A DNA stretch of 64,000 bases from Methanomassiliicoccaceae archaeon UBA421 (lineage in GTDB: Archaea; Thermoplasmatota; Thermoplasmata; Methanomassiliicoccales; Methanomethylophilaceae). Shown here piece by piece: positions 7,609-15,643 of the stretch; the stretch's first letter is position 1; each line of letters begins with the position of its first letter. The stretch spans positions 149,198-213,197 of the forward strand of contig DAHB01000004.1 in the NCBI GenBank assembly GCA_002498365.1. Reading direction: 5' to 3'. The notes beneath the pieces are model-generated. The model saw only the letters and a list, made by a program, of their open reading frames with translations. It had not been told where the DNA came from and ran no database searches. Position numbers and translations under genes: made by a program.

Positions 7609-8860
7609 TATCGAAACGGGCCTCCTTGACGCGACGGCCCTTGATGGATTTTACGGTTATCTTCACATTATCGTTGTCTACAACCGCTCCCTTGTAGGGG
7701 ATATCCTCGATCTTGTATTGTATGTACCCGCTTACGTTGTAGTCTACGTAATCTTCTGGGTCGAACTTAAGTCCCAGATCATCCATCACATTGTAGATGT
7801 TGGCGTCGCCGATGACCGTATAGGAGCCGTCTGCCTCCCTCACCACGGGGAGTTTGACGTCATCGCTCTCGTCCCATATCTCGCCCACCAGCTCCTCGAT
7901 TATGTCTTCGAGGGTTACGATCCCTAGTGTGCCGCCGAAGGAGTCCAGCACCACTGCCATGTGGACCTTGGTCTTCTGCAAGGTGTTGAGGACCTCGGCG
8001 ATGCTGGTGGACTCCTGGAAGAATTTCACCTGCCTAATTATATCGATAAGGTTGAAATTGTCGTTGTTGACGACCCTTCTGAAGAAGTCCTTGGCGTTGA
8101 CAACCCCGATGATCCGGTCGATGCTACCGTCGTATATTGGGATCCTGGAGTAACCCGTGTAGGTGAATAGCTCCTTGAGCTCGTCCATATTGATGTCCTT
8201 GCTTGCGGCCATTATATCGACTCTGGGTATGTAGACCTCGGACAGGGGGGTGTCGTCGAACGTGATTGCTGACTTGATGAGATCGCTTTCGGTCTTCTCC
8301 AGGGTCCCTTCCTCTTCGATCTCGTCGATCATGACCACCAGCTCGTCTTCCGTGAGAGTCAGGGTGGTTTTTTTCTTGGACTCCTTGGTGAACACCGAGC
8401 TGAGCTTGATGAAGAACCAGGTGATCGGAGTGAGCACCGTCACTGCAAGGGTAAGGGAGCCGGCGAGCTTCAGAGCATAGTGCTCCGCTCTCCGCTTCGC
8501 GATGTTCTTGGGAGCTATCTCTCCGAAAGTAAGGATTATCATCGTCATGAACACGGTCGCCACGACTGTTCCCAAGGCCGGGCTGTCGGGAAACAGCTGC
8601 TGGGTGAAAAGCATGGTACAGGTTGTGGAGGCGGCTATGTTGAGTATGTTGTTGCCTACGAGTATGGTGGTAAGAAGCCTCTCGAAATCCTCGGACAGCG
8701 CAAGCGCCCTGGTAGCGCTCTTGGACCCGTCGCACTCCAGCTTCTTCAGGCGGATGTTGTTGACACTGGAGTAGGCCATTTCAGACATTGAGAAATATAC
8801 TGCCCCAAACAGGAGCACGATTATTATTACCGATAGAATCGCGACGAGTCCGACGTCCAT
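7571..8860 (-). CDS. CNNM/CorC-type membrane protein (DUF21, two CBS, CorC_HlyC)
   Basis: 429 residues. An N-terminal DUF21 domain with four membrane helices (about 5-180, with GEIAPKNIAKRRAE after helix 3) is followed by paired CBS motifs (about 205-335) and a C-terminal CorC_HlyC domain (about 345-425). Family members transport or sense Mg2+ or other divalent cations; older annotations call them hemolysin-like. Length and domain order are complete. The convergent 3' overlap of 38 nt with the upstream-strand gene is short but real. Confidence 0.92.
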   Translation of the reverse strand: MDVGLVAILSVIIIVLLFGAVYFSMSEMAYSSVNNIRLKKLECDGSKSATRALALSEDFERLLTTILVGNNILNIAASTTCTMLFTQQLFPDSPALGTVVATVFMTMIILTFGEIAPKNIAKRRAEHYALKLAGSLTLAVTVLTPITWFFIKLSSVFTKESKKKTTLTLTEDELVVMIDEIEEEGTLEKTESDLIKSAITFDDTPLSEVYIPRVDIMAASKDINMDELKELFTYTGYSRIPIYDGSIDRIIGVVNAKDFFRRVVNNDNFNLIDIIRQVKFFQESTSIAEVLNTLQKTKVHMAVVLDSFGGTLGIVTLEDIIEELVGEIWDESDDVKLPVVREADGSYTVIGDANIYNVMDDLGLKFDPEDYVDYNVSGYIQYKIEDIPYKGAVVDNDNVKITVKSIKGRRVKEARFDIKEVQAPTGGES

Positions 8861-9048
8861 CTCAGATCAACCCGTTCGTCTCAAGCGTACCAAGGGACAC
8901 TTCTTTAATCCTGCCATGTCGCACTGACGCTTCGATTAAGCGACAGTGGGATATAATGTTTGTGAAAGGATCTGCACCGGAACTGACGAAATAAATGAAA
9001 CTATGGTAAAAATAAGGAAGGGGTTTGTTACTGGCATGTGCTTCGTGC

Positions 9049-9660
9049 TTACATTCCCATCTTGCTCTTGACGTCGTTCGAGAGAACGGCGACCAGGAGG
9101 AAGGCGTAAAGAATGAATTCACAGAGGCTCAGGACTGCTACTATCACCATATCGATGACGGCCATGTCCGTGAGGAACGGAGTGATTATTCCTATGAGCG
9201 AGACGATTGTGAGCACAAGGAACACGATCACGAGGATGATCCAGATGATCTTGTCGAATGTGTCTGCGGTGCCGTCGGTGATCCTCTTGGCGATCCACAT
9301 GAGGATCAGACCGAAGATCAGAGCAATGACTATCTCCACGACTCCACTAGCTATGGAATCGTCGACCATGAGTCCTGCTCCGGTGAATATTCCGACGACG
9401 ATCGTTGCAAGTCCGACAAAGTTTACGAACTTACCGAGGATGCTGAAAGCATTTGTGTCCTCGCCCCTGTAAATAGGCAGTCCTATCCCAAGAATCAGGA
9501 CACCGTAGAGGATCGTACCGATCGATGCTACGACTGAACCAGTCGCCATCGGATCGGCAAGCGCCCCGTTTACGATTGCCAAGATTCCTGCCAGTATGCT
9601 GACGATACCGATAACCACGGCCGCCAGTCCAAAATTTTTAGGGTTGTCAATGAATGACAT
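9049..9660 (-). CDS. Multi-pass membrane protein of unknown function
   Basis: 203 residues with six strongly hydrophobic segments separated by short acidic loops (for example RGEDTNAF and KRITDGTADTF). No cysteine or histidine signature and no family I recognise. The N-terminus (MSFIDNPKNFGLA) looks intact. A TATA-like sequence (minus-strand TATATATTT, about 9680) lies 20-25 nt upstream, consistent with a leaderless monocistronic transcript. Confidence 0.78.
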   Translation of the reverse strand: MSFIDNPKNFGLAAVVIGIVSILAGILAIVNGALADPMATGSVVASIGTILYGVLILGIGLPIYRGEDTNAFSILGKFVNFVGLATIVVGIFTGAGLMVDDSIASGVVEIVIALIFGLILMWIAKRITDGTADTFDKIIWIILVIVFLVLTIVSLIGIITPFLTDMAVIDMVIVAVLSLCEFILYAFLLVAVLSNDVKSKMGM

Positions 9661-9794
9661 GGTCTATGAACCGGCAAAGGAAATATATATACTATTCTAA
9701 ATTACGTCTGCTTTATAATAATCACAATTAACAGAAAAAAGGCAACTGGGTCTTTATTTTATCAAGTTTTCTGATTAATAATATCAATCGTTTA

Positions 9795-9832
9795 TTGTCG
9801 TAATTTCGATTTGTCGTAATTTTATTTATATT
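9795..9832 (+). promoter_or_regulatory. Direct repeats and TATA box upstream of the PC4-like gene
   Basis: TTGTCGTAATTT occurs twice (9795-9806 and 9811-9822) with a 16-nt period, immediately upstream of the TATA box TTTATATT (9825-9832). The position overlaps the BRE region, where an activator or TFB would contact. The start codon is 33 nt after the box. Confidence 0.5.
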
Positions 9833-9864
9833 ATAATAATATACGAGCCCAAGAGCTGACCGCC

Positions 9865-10095
9865 ATGGCAAGCGAATTTACATACGAGATCGTCGAGGAG
9901 ATAGCGACACTGTCCCAATCTTCGAAGGGCTGGACCAAAGAACTGAACCTCATCAGCTGGAACGAGAGGGAACCAAAGTATGACATAAGAGAGTGGTCTC
10001 CGGACAGGAGCAAGATGGGAAAAGGGGTCACTCTGTCCAACGAAGAGGTCTCGATTCTGAAGAAGGCCCTCGACTCCAGAGAAGATATAGAGTAA
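9865..10095 (+). CDS. PC4/YdbC-family ssDNA-binding protein
   Basis: 76 residues. The pattern SKGWTKELNLISWNEREPKYDIREWSPD (split here: SKGWTKELNLISW, then REPKYDIREWSPD) and KMGKGVTLSNEE is that of YdbC, the prokaryotic homologue of transcription coactivator PC4. These proteins dimerise and bind single-stranded DNA with little sequence preference; roles in transcription or repair are suggested. The domain is complete. It is followed after 33 nt by the HEAT-repeat protein on the same strand. Confidence 0.88.
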   Translation: MASEFTYEIVEEIATLSQSSKGWTKELNLISWNEREPKYDIREWSPDRSKMGKGVTLSNEEVSILKKALDSREDIE

Positions 10096-10128
10096 TCTCC
10101 GCATTCCTGTACACCGGGGAGCGTCCGA

Positions 10129-11019
10129 ATGTCTGATAACAAAGTGGGCTATCTGGAGCGTTTCCTCGGAGGGGTCGATAAGATAGAGTCCGGCCGCCCC
10201 GGAGGTATATCCGGCGACAGGTGGCTGACCGTGTACTATAGGCCTGAATACGCACCTGTGCTGCTCAGATATCTCTCCTACGGTAACGAGAACGTGAGGG
10301 CGGAGACCGTGATGCTCCTTACAGACGTCAGAGAACCTGCGGCCGCGGACGCAGTACGCAGTATGAGCGTTTCAGACACCGGGAAGGTCAGGGGAGCGTG
10401 CATAGGATACCTGAACGCGGTCTCCGACGCCGGAGGCCGTGTCCCCTCGCTGATGGACGTTCTGAAACACTCGCGTGGCGAAGAGTTCTCCAAGGCCGCA
10501 TCGCTTATGGGTTCCTTAGGACGGAAGGAGGACATAGATGAACTCCGAAAGATATATGGCCAGGTTCGCGGGGAGATGCGCAAGGAATTGTTCGGAGCCC
10601 TCGAACGCATAATCGGACGCTATCCGGACCTTGGTCCCAAGCGCGGCCTGTTCCTGTCGGTGCCCGTGCCTCCGGACGAGGACGCCTACGACCGGTTCAT
10701 TACAGTTTCAACGGAATATCTCGACAAACGCTATAGAGAGAACGTTTCGGCGCAGAAGAAGATCGATGCCAAGACCGCCAACAACGTTTCCGCCGCCCTC
10801 GCAAAAATGAGGACAAGGATCTACAACGAATCAGATAATCTGCAGCACTATGGCGCCGAGGAGTCCGAGAGGACCTCTGAGCTCACAGAGCTTATCCGAT
10901 GGGCTTCCGAGGACCTAGCCTCGAAAACCGTTCTTCAGGGTGGCCCCGGGCACCTCTGCCCCAAATGCGGAGCGCAGATGATATTGTACCGCGGGCTGTG
11001 GTCATGCCCCGAATGTTGA
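10129..11019 (+). CDS. HEAT-repeat-like protein with C-terminal zinc finger
   Basis: 296 residues. The first ~160 residues show helical repeats with HEAT-like spacing (ENVRAETVMLLTDVREPAAADAV; RGACIGYLNAVSD; the next repeat around KAASLMGSLGRKEDIDELRK). A helical, charged middle follows. The end is a zinc knuckle, CPKC near 279 and CPEC as the final four residues, so the stop directly follows the last ligand. Probably a scaffold or adaptor; no specific partner is evident, although the adjacent PC4-like gene may be cotranscribed. Confidence 0.75.
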   Translation: MSDNKVGYLERFLGGVDKIESGRPGGISGDRWLTVYYRPEYAPVLLRYLSYGNENVRAETVMLLTDVREPAAADAVRSMSVSDTGKVRGACIGYLNAVSDAGGRVPSLMDVLKHSRGEEFSKAASLMGSLGRKEDIDELRKIYGQVRGEMRKELFGALERIIGRYPDLGPKRGLFLSVPVPPDEDAYDRFITVSTEYLDKRYRENVSAQKKIDAKTANNVSAALAKMRTRIYNESDNLQHYGAEESERTSELTELIRWASEDLASKTVLQGGPGHLCPKCGAQMILYRGLWSCPEC

Positions 11020-11149
11020 CCTGTTTTGTACAAACCTTTAAATTCAGAACGTCAATCCAAACTCAGGCATTCTAATATAGCTCCCTGTACGCCGTAGGGA
11101 AGAGTTAGGAAGTAGTATTGGGGCCGAAAGAACATAGGAGATAGAAAAT

Positions 11150-11359
11150 ATGGCCTACGGAGACGACAGGAACAGAGGATTTAGAGACAACAGGGAGCCC
11201 AGGGAGATGTTCGACACCACCTGCTCCGACTGCGGAAAAGAGTGCCAGGTGCCCTTCAAGCCCACCGACGGAAGGCCCGTCTACTGCAGGGACTGCTTCC
11301 AGAAGCACCGCCCCGCTGACAGGGACGGCGGCAACGGCGGCAGGCGCCAGAGATACTGA
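11150..11359 (+). CDS. Small CxxC-CxxC zinc-binding protein
   Basis: 69 residues. Two CxxC pairs (CSDC at 24-27, CRDC at 48-51) are separated by a segment (CQVPFKPTDGRPVYC) typical of the small zinc-ribbon family common in archaea and bacteria. Both termini are Arg/Gly/Asp-rich and likely disordered, suggesting nucleic-acid binding. A TATA-like CCTTTAAATTC lies near 11033-11043, leaving a leader of roughly 85 nt. Confidence 0.82.
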   Translation: MAYGDDRNRGFRDNREPREMFDTTCSDCGKECQVPFKPTDGRPVYCRDCFQKHRPADRDGGNGGRRQRY

Positions 11360-11398
11360 GCTTTTCAAGTTCACTGGATTCTGAAACCTTTTACGTAT

Positions 11399-11626
11399 TC
11401 ACTTACGTTTTTGCATTTTTGAATTTTTAATGTCGATCATCACCTTCGACATCATGGCCACCTTCAGTACGGCGAACGACATCACGATGCCGGCCACACC
11501 TATTATGAGTGCGGCGACGCCTACGCCCTCGTAACCCATGAGGTACATCCCCAGTCCGACGAATGCGACTGCGGCCGAAATGAAAAACGCCGCCTGGGCG
11601 GCACGGGAGCCCTGTTTCAAGTCCAC
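11399..11626 (-). CDS. Small two-helix membrane protein
   Basis: 75 residues, starting with GTG at 11626. Two hydrophobic helices (about 11-31 and 34-58) are followed by a basic tail ending in KMQKRK, which predicts both termini in the cytoplasm. No recognised family. GC-rich third positions support it as coding. Confidence 0.6.
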   Translation of the reverse strand: MDLKQGSRAAQAAFFISAAVAFVGLGMYLMGYEGVGVAALIIGVAGIVMSFAVLKVAMMSKVMIDIKNSKMQKRK

Positions 11627-11702
11627 AAAGGGTCACCGTACGGCGGATATTTAACCTGAATGTAAAGAAAATAAGAGGTTTGTAAAGGCTCCGTTCGGAA
11701 GA

Positions 11703-12101
11703 TCAGGCTATCTTCTTTCCGGCGTTGGGGCCGACCCCTTCATCGTAGACCGCCGTGACCTTGAACTTCCAAAGAGCCTTCGCGTGCATGTTGGCGCCTG
11801 CGAGTGCCTTGTTAAGATTATCGACATCGGACCCTTTCTCCTCGCGCCCGAGAACTGTCGCCTGCATCTCGTAGGCCTTGGGGCCCGCGCTGACCAGAAT
11901 AGCGACCTTCTTGTTCTCGGCCATGTACTCTGCGGACCTTTTCATTAGGATCTCGCCGACAGTTATGACGTCGTCGCCTATGGTTCCAAAACTTCCGCAT
12001 ACGATAGCGTGAGGCTGTCCGGCCGCATTAGCGGTCACCAGGACCTTTGTCGTTCCTTTGTCGTTCATTATGTCAAGAATCTCTTTAGGGATTGCTACCA
12101 T
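11703..12101 (-). CDS. Pyridoxamine 5'-phosphate oxidase-like flavin-binding protein
   Basis: 132 residues matching the PNPOx-like split-barrel fold: KVLVTANAAGQPHAIVCGSF as the first strand pair, DDVITVGEILMKRSAEYMAENKKVAILV in the middle (given here only as a pattern: ITVGEI, SAEYM, KVAILV), and a C-terminal strand KFKVTAVYDEG. Archaeal members bind FMN or F420. The substrate cannot be told from the sequence. Its ATG lies about 15 nt downstream of an AT-rich stretch (CAATTGTAAACGG) rather than a clean TATA box. Confidence 0.8.
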   Translation of the reverse strand: MVAIPKEILDIMNDKGTTKVLVTANAAGQPHAIVCGSFGTIGDDVITVGEILMKRSAEYMAENKKVAILVSAGPKAYEMQATVLGREEKGSDVDNLNKALAGANMHAKALWKFKVTAVYDEGVGPNAGKKIA

Positions 12102-12199
12102 GGTTTATCACCAATTGTAAACGGTAACAAAAGTATATCTAACAGGGAGTTACAGGCGTGTTATCCTAGGGGGCCGACCGACGGACCGGGAGGGGACCT

Positions 12200-12325
12200 T
12201 CACTTGGACTTTTTGAGCTTCGATTCCTTCCTGCCCTTGGAACCGGTCATATCGTAGGCGCAGATGACCACGATCAGAGCGACGACGCAGGCGACGACCA
12301 CATAGAACTCGGCTAATTCGAACAT
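12200..12325 (-). CDS. 41-residue single-pass membrane protein
   Basis: ATG 12325 to TGA 12200 encodes 41 residues: a short acidic start (MFELAEF), one strongly hydrophobic helix (YVVVACVVALIVVICAY) and a basic tail (GSKGRKESKLKKSK). This is the charge layout of a type-III-like small membrane protein with the tail in the cytoplasm. It resembles no family I can name. It lies between the PNPOx-like gene and the PAS protein, both on the same strand, and may be cotranscribed. Confidence 0.55.
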   Translation of the reverse strand: MFELAEFYVVVACVVALIVVICAYDMTGSKGRKESKLKKSK

Positions 12326-12350
12326 AACGGCACCAACGGCGGGTGCGTAT

Positions 12351-12716
12351 TTATGGCTTTTCTATCGGCCTGAGGTGCTGGACGACCAGCTGGATCTTTC
12401 CGCCCTTGAAGTACGGTATGGACGTGCAGGAGTATTCGGTGTCGCTTCCGGGTATCACACGGGGCTCGTTGCAACGTACAGGCGCCTGCATCGTGATGAC
12501 GTTGCAGTCCACGCAACATGTCGTACGCCCCAGGAGACGGTAGCACTTGACGCCGATAACGTCATCAGCAGACTTGTTGAAGACCTTGAGGGCTGCGCGG
12601 TTCATCCATACGATCGTGTGCTCCGAATCATGGATGATTATGAGGTCGTCTATTTCGTCCAGGACCATATTGAGCAGAACGTCGGAAAATCCCTCTTCTT
12701 CCATATTATTCACCAT
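12351..12716 (-). CDS. Stand-alone PAS-domain protein with a cysteine cluster
   Basis: 121 residues comprising a single PAS domain (LDEIDDLIIIHDSEHTIVW, then MNRAALKVF). In the F-helix region it has CYRLLGRTTCCVDC, a cysteine arrangement often seen in redox- or metal-responsive PAS domains. There is no output domain, so it must signal by partner binding or be a sensor fragment. ATG 12704 (MEEEGF) is an alternative start. The 26 nt that separate it from the 41-residue membrane protein suggest a joint transcript. Confidence 0.8.
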   Translation of the reverse strand: MVNNMEEEGFSDVLLNMVLDEIDDLIIIHDSEHTIVWMNRAALKVFNKSADDVIGVKCYRLLGRTTCCVDCNVITMQAPVRCNEPRVIPGSDTEYSCTSIPYFKGGKIQLVVQHLRPIEKP

Positions 12717-12889
12717 ATGGCAATCACATTGGAGATATTAAACCTGGCGGGGAAAGAAAAGACATGACGCAAGGATCGGATACGGAATATGACGGTATCC
12801 TTTATGTAACCCACGATTTTCTGCAAAAAATCTGACAAATCCGTAATCTGATTTCGAATCTCGAATTTGTATGCCCGGCTACTTAGACA

Positions 12890-12900
12890 TTTTTTTATAT
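12890..12900 (+). promoter_or_regulatory. TATA box, reductase gene (leaderless)
   Basis: TTTTTTATATG is centred at about 12896, exactly 26 nt before ATG 12922. Confidence 0.65.
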
Positions 12901-12921
12901 GGACAACATATAGCCCACTGA

Positions 12922-13857
12922 ATGACTTATGATGTTATCGTCATCGGGGCTGGCCCTGCGGGTCTCACCGCCGGCATCTATGCCAGGTCCAAGATGATGA
13001 ATACGCTCATTATCGAGTCTGGCCGCGTAGGCGGCCAGCTTGTAAGCCTGTATCCGGAGAAGGGAGTGCACAACTTCCCCGGCTTCGAGAGCGTACAGGC
13101 CCGCAAGCTTTCCGACCGCCTCTATGCCCAGGCCGAAAACCTGGAGTGCGAGATCCGAGAAAAAGAGAAGGTGCTCGAGATAAACGATGGCGACGAAGAC
13201 CTGGTCGTCGTTACCAACAGAGGCGAATATCATACTCTGACAGTGATCGTCGCCATCGGAATGGGCGATTTCAACCCAAGGAAAATGGATGTTCCCGGAG
13301 AGGACGAGTTCTTCGGTAAAGGCGTCTCCTACCTGTTGCCGGTCAAGGAAGAGCTCGTCGGCCAGAAGGTGACGATGTTCGGAGGCGGGAACAGCGCCAT
13401 CGAGATGGCACTTATCGCAGACTCTGTCACCGACACCACGATCGTCCACAGAAGAGGGGAGTTCAGGGCGGACGAGATGAACGTGGTCAGCCTGGAAAGG
13501 AGCAACATCCTGAAAGTCCTGAACGCAGAGACCCTATCTTTCAACGGAAAAGACGAGTTGGAGTCCGTAACGGTAAAACAGGAAAACAGGATCTTCGACA
13601 TACCGACAGACCTGGCCGTCATCAACATAGGGATCAAGTCCGACCTGGGGATACTGTCCAAATGGGGGCTGGTTCTGACCGAGGAGGGGCTTGTCAAAGT
13701 GGAACCCGACATGTCGACCAACAGACGCGGCGTGTTCGCCTGCGGGGATGTGGTGGACTACCCCGGAAAATACAAGCAGATAATCACGGCCTGCGGGGAG
13801 GCCGCGAACGCCGTGCAGATGGCATACAAATTTTCTAAGAAACCCTACTGGGCCTGA
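12922..13857 (+). CDS. Ferredoxin/flavodoxin-NADP+ reductase, thioredoxin-reductase-like
   Basis: 311 residues. FAD motif IGAGPAGLTAGIYA at 8-21, NADPH motif FGGGNSAIEMAL near 155, and the second FAD motif GVFACGDV near 270. The redox-active CxxC of thioredoxin reductase is missing: the matching position reads SYLLPVKEE. This is the signature of TrxR-type ferredoxin-NADP reductases, so electron transfer between ferredoxin and NADP(H) is the likely reaction. A ferredoxin gene ends 43 nt away on the opposite strand, consistent with a functional pair. Confidence 0.88.
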   Translation: MTYDVIVIGAGPAGLTAGIYARSKMMNTLIIESGRVGGQLVSLYPEKGVHNFPGFESVQARKLSDRLYAQAENLECEIREKEKVLEINDGDEDLVVVTNRGEYHTLTVIVAIGMGDFNPRKMDVPGEDEFFGKGVSYLLPVKEELVGQKVTMFGGGNSAIEMALIADSVTDTTIVHRRGEFRADEMNVVSLERSNILKVLNAETLSFNGKDELESVTVKQENRIFDIPTDLAVINIGIKSDLGILSKWGLVLTEEGLVKVEPDMSTNRRGVFACGDVVDYPGKYKQIITACGEAANAVQMAYKFSKKPYWA

Positions 13858-13900
13858 AAAGAAAATCGTTTGGCCGGCCTGGTGGCCGATATTAATATTC

Positions 13901-14068
13901 TCACTCGTCGACGATCGCGTCGTTGGGGCACTCGTCCACGCAGGCCCCGCAGTCCACGCAGGCATCTGGGTCGATGACCGCGATATCGTCGATCGTGATG
14001 GCGTCCTGGGGGCATACGTCGGCACACGCTCCGCAGGCTGTACATTTATCTGCTATTACTTTCGGCAT
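13901..14068 (-). CDS. 2[4Fe-4S] ferredoxin
   Basis: 55 residues with two complete CxxCxxCxxxCP clusters (CTACGACADVCP and CVDCGACVDECP), pseudo-twofold symmetric as in clostridial-type ferredoxins. Start chosen at ATG 14068 because AGGTG lies seven bases upstream; an in-frame ATG 15 nt earlier would overlap that site. Likely electron partner of the convergent NADP reductase. Confidence 0.93.
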   Translation of the reverse strand: MPKVIADKCTACGACADVCPQDAITIDDIAVIDPDACVDCGACVDECPNDAIVDE

Positions 14069-14156
14069 TTGAACACCTATCACAGTATGAAAAAAATCTG
14101 TATTTGTACTTTGCTAGTAACAACAACAAAATAATCCATGAAGGCCATGCCGTCCC

Positions 14157-15197
14157 ATGATTTATTTTTCCGGAACCGTCATAACGCAGGACGGGGCGGT
14201 CGAAGGATATGTCGGTCTGGAGGATGGAATGGTCGCAGAGGTCTCCGAGGGCATATGCCCGGCCGAGCCTTTGGCGAGGGGCATAATCGTCCCCCCCATG
14301 GTGAATGGGCACACCCATTGCGCCGATTCGGACCTGACGGTTCCGAATGGCATCAGCCTCTGCGAACTTGTTGGGCCTGACGGCGTCAAGGAAAAATACC
14401 TTAAGGAATCGATTCCAGAAAAAATAACCGAAGGTATGAAGCGTTTTTCAAAACTGGCACATATTAACGGCATAGGGACGTTCATTGACTTCCGCGAGGG
14501 CGGCGCCGAGGGCAGCATGATACTGAGAAGGGCCGTCCCCGGAGCTTTCATACTGGGAAGGCCGTCGTCGGAGGAGTTCGACCCGAACGAATTGGACGAC
14601 ATACTTAGGTATGCAGACGGGATCCAGCTTTCCGGGATAAACGATGTGCCAGCACCATATTCCGAGGCTGTAGCGGACTATGCCGTCCGTTCTGGGAAGA
14701 TGTTCGCCATACATGCCAGCGAGGGCTCCCGTGAAGATATCGACTCGATATTAGCACTTTCGCCGTCCTTCTTGGTCCACATGGCCTCCGCGGAGCGCTC
14801 GGACCTCCTCAGATGCGCCGACGAGGACGTTCCCATCGTATCATGTCCCAGATCCAACAAGTTTTTCGGTCTGACCCCTCCGCTGGCCATGATGAACGAA
14901 TGCAACAACACGGTGATACTGGGAACAGACAACGCCATGCTCTGCAACCCGGACATGAGAGAGGAGGCCAGGCAGTACTTTTCCTTCCTTATGGATCAGA
15001 AAGGCGGCCTGGAAAACATATGGGGCGCCATGGTGCTGAACGGAAGAAAGCTATTATATGATTGGAAAAGAATCGGGCTCCGACCTGGCATGGACGCCGA
15101 TATTACGGTTCTGCCCTCCGAGGACGGCACCGCGGGCGGGATGCTAAGGAGCTCGGAACGCGTACTGCGCTACAGACAGACAAAAAAGGGTGATTAA
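14157..15197 (+). CDS. Amidohydrolase family protein
   Basis: 346 residues. Metal-binding HTH in PPMVNGHTHCAD near residue 57, a further His in FAIHASEGS near 185, and Asp in ILGTDNAML near 260 define a metal-dependent hydrolase of the cytosine-deaminase/chlorohydrolase type. A short beta domain precedes and follows the barrel (GLRPGMDADITVL at the end). The substrate is unknown; deaminated purine, pterin or adenosyl compounds are family possibilities. It heads a tight run: 2 nt to uspA, then overlaps to the CBS and glyS genes. Confidence 0.85.
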   Translation: MIYFSGTVITQDGAVEGYVGLEDGMVAEVSEGICPAEPLARGIIVPPMVNGHTHCADSDLTVPNGISLCELVGPDGVKEKYLKESIPEKITEGMKRFSKLAHINGIGTFIDFREGGAEGSMILRRAVPGAFILGRPSSEEFDPNELDDILRYADGIQLSGINDVPAPYSEAVADYAVRSGKMFAIHASEGSREDIDSILALSPSFLVHMASAERSDLLRCADEDVPIVSCPRSNKFFGLTPPLAMMNECNNTVILGTDNAMLCNPDMREEARQYFSFLMDQKGGLENIWGAMVLNGRKLLYDWKRIGLRPGMDADITVLPSEDGTAGGMLRSSERVLRYRQTKKGD

Positions 15198-15199
15198 TA

Positions 15200-15643
15200 A
15201 TGGTTTTCGATAAGATACTTGTTCCTACTGACGGAAGCGAATATACCAAGGCGGCCGTGAGGAGGGCCATGGATCTCGCCAAACTCAGCAGCGGTAAAAT
15301 AACCGCCCTTTACGTGATGGACCAGACGATCTTCACCAATGTCCCCATGGACACCGCCGTCATGAACGTCTACCGCACGCTGGAGAAGGAGGGCAAAAAT
15401 GCGCTCCAGTTCGTCGAAGAGCTGGGAAGGGAGGCGGGGGTCAGCGTCGAGATCAAGCTGGCCGAGGGAATTCCGATAAAGGTGATACTCGAACTATCCA
15501 AGGAATACGACGTCATAGTGATGGGCACCCTTGGAAGGACAGGTATGTCAAAACTTCTAATGGGAAGCGTGGCCGAGAGGGTGGTCAGAGCTTCCAGATG
15601 CCCCGTAATGGTGGTTAGGTCCCCTGAGGCTGATAAACAATGA
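15200..15643 (+). CDS. Universal stress protein (UspA family)
   Basis: 147 residues with the standard Usp fold: KILVPTDGSEY at the N-terminus and the ATP-binding pattern GTLGRTGMSKLLMGSVAERV (GxxGx9GS) near 113-132, then CPVMVVR. ATP-binding Usp proteins act in stress signalling. The stop overlaps the start of the four-CBS protein by 4 nt, and Usp plus CBS pairing suggests shared adenylate sensing. Confidence 0.93.
   Translation: MVFDKILVPTDGSEYTKAAVRRAMDLAKLSSGKITALYVMDQTIFTNVPMDTAVMNVYRTLEKEGKNALQFVEELGREAGVSVEIKLAEGIPIKVILELSKEYDVIVMGTLGRTGMSKLLMGSVAERVVRASRCPVMVVRSPEADKQ

Noticed and set aside
12922..13857. Annotation as thioredoxin reductase
   Set aside because: The redox-active CxxC is absent at the expected position, so the FNR-type assignment is preferred.
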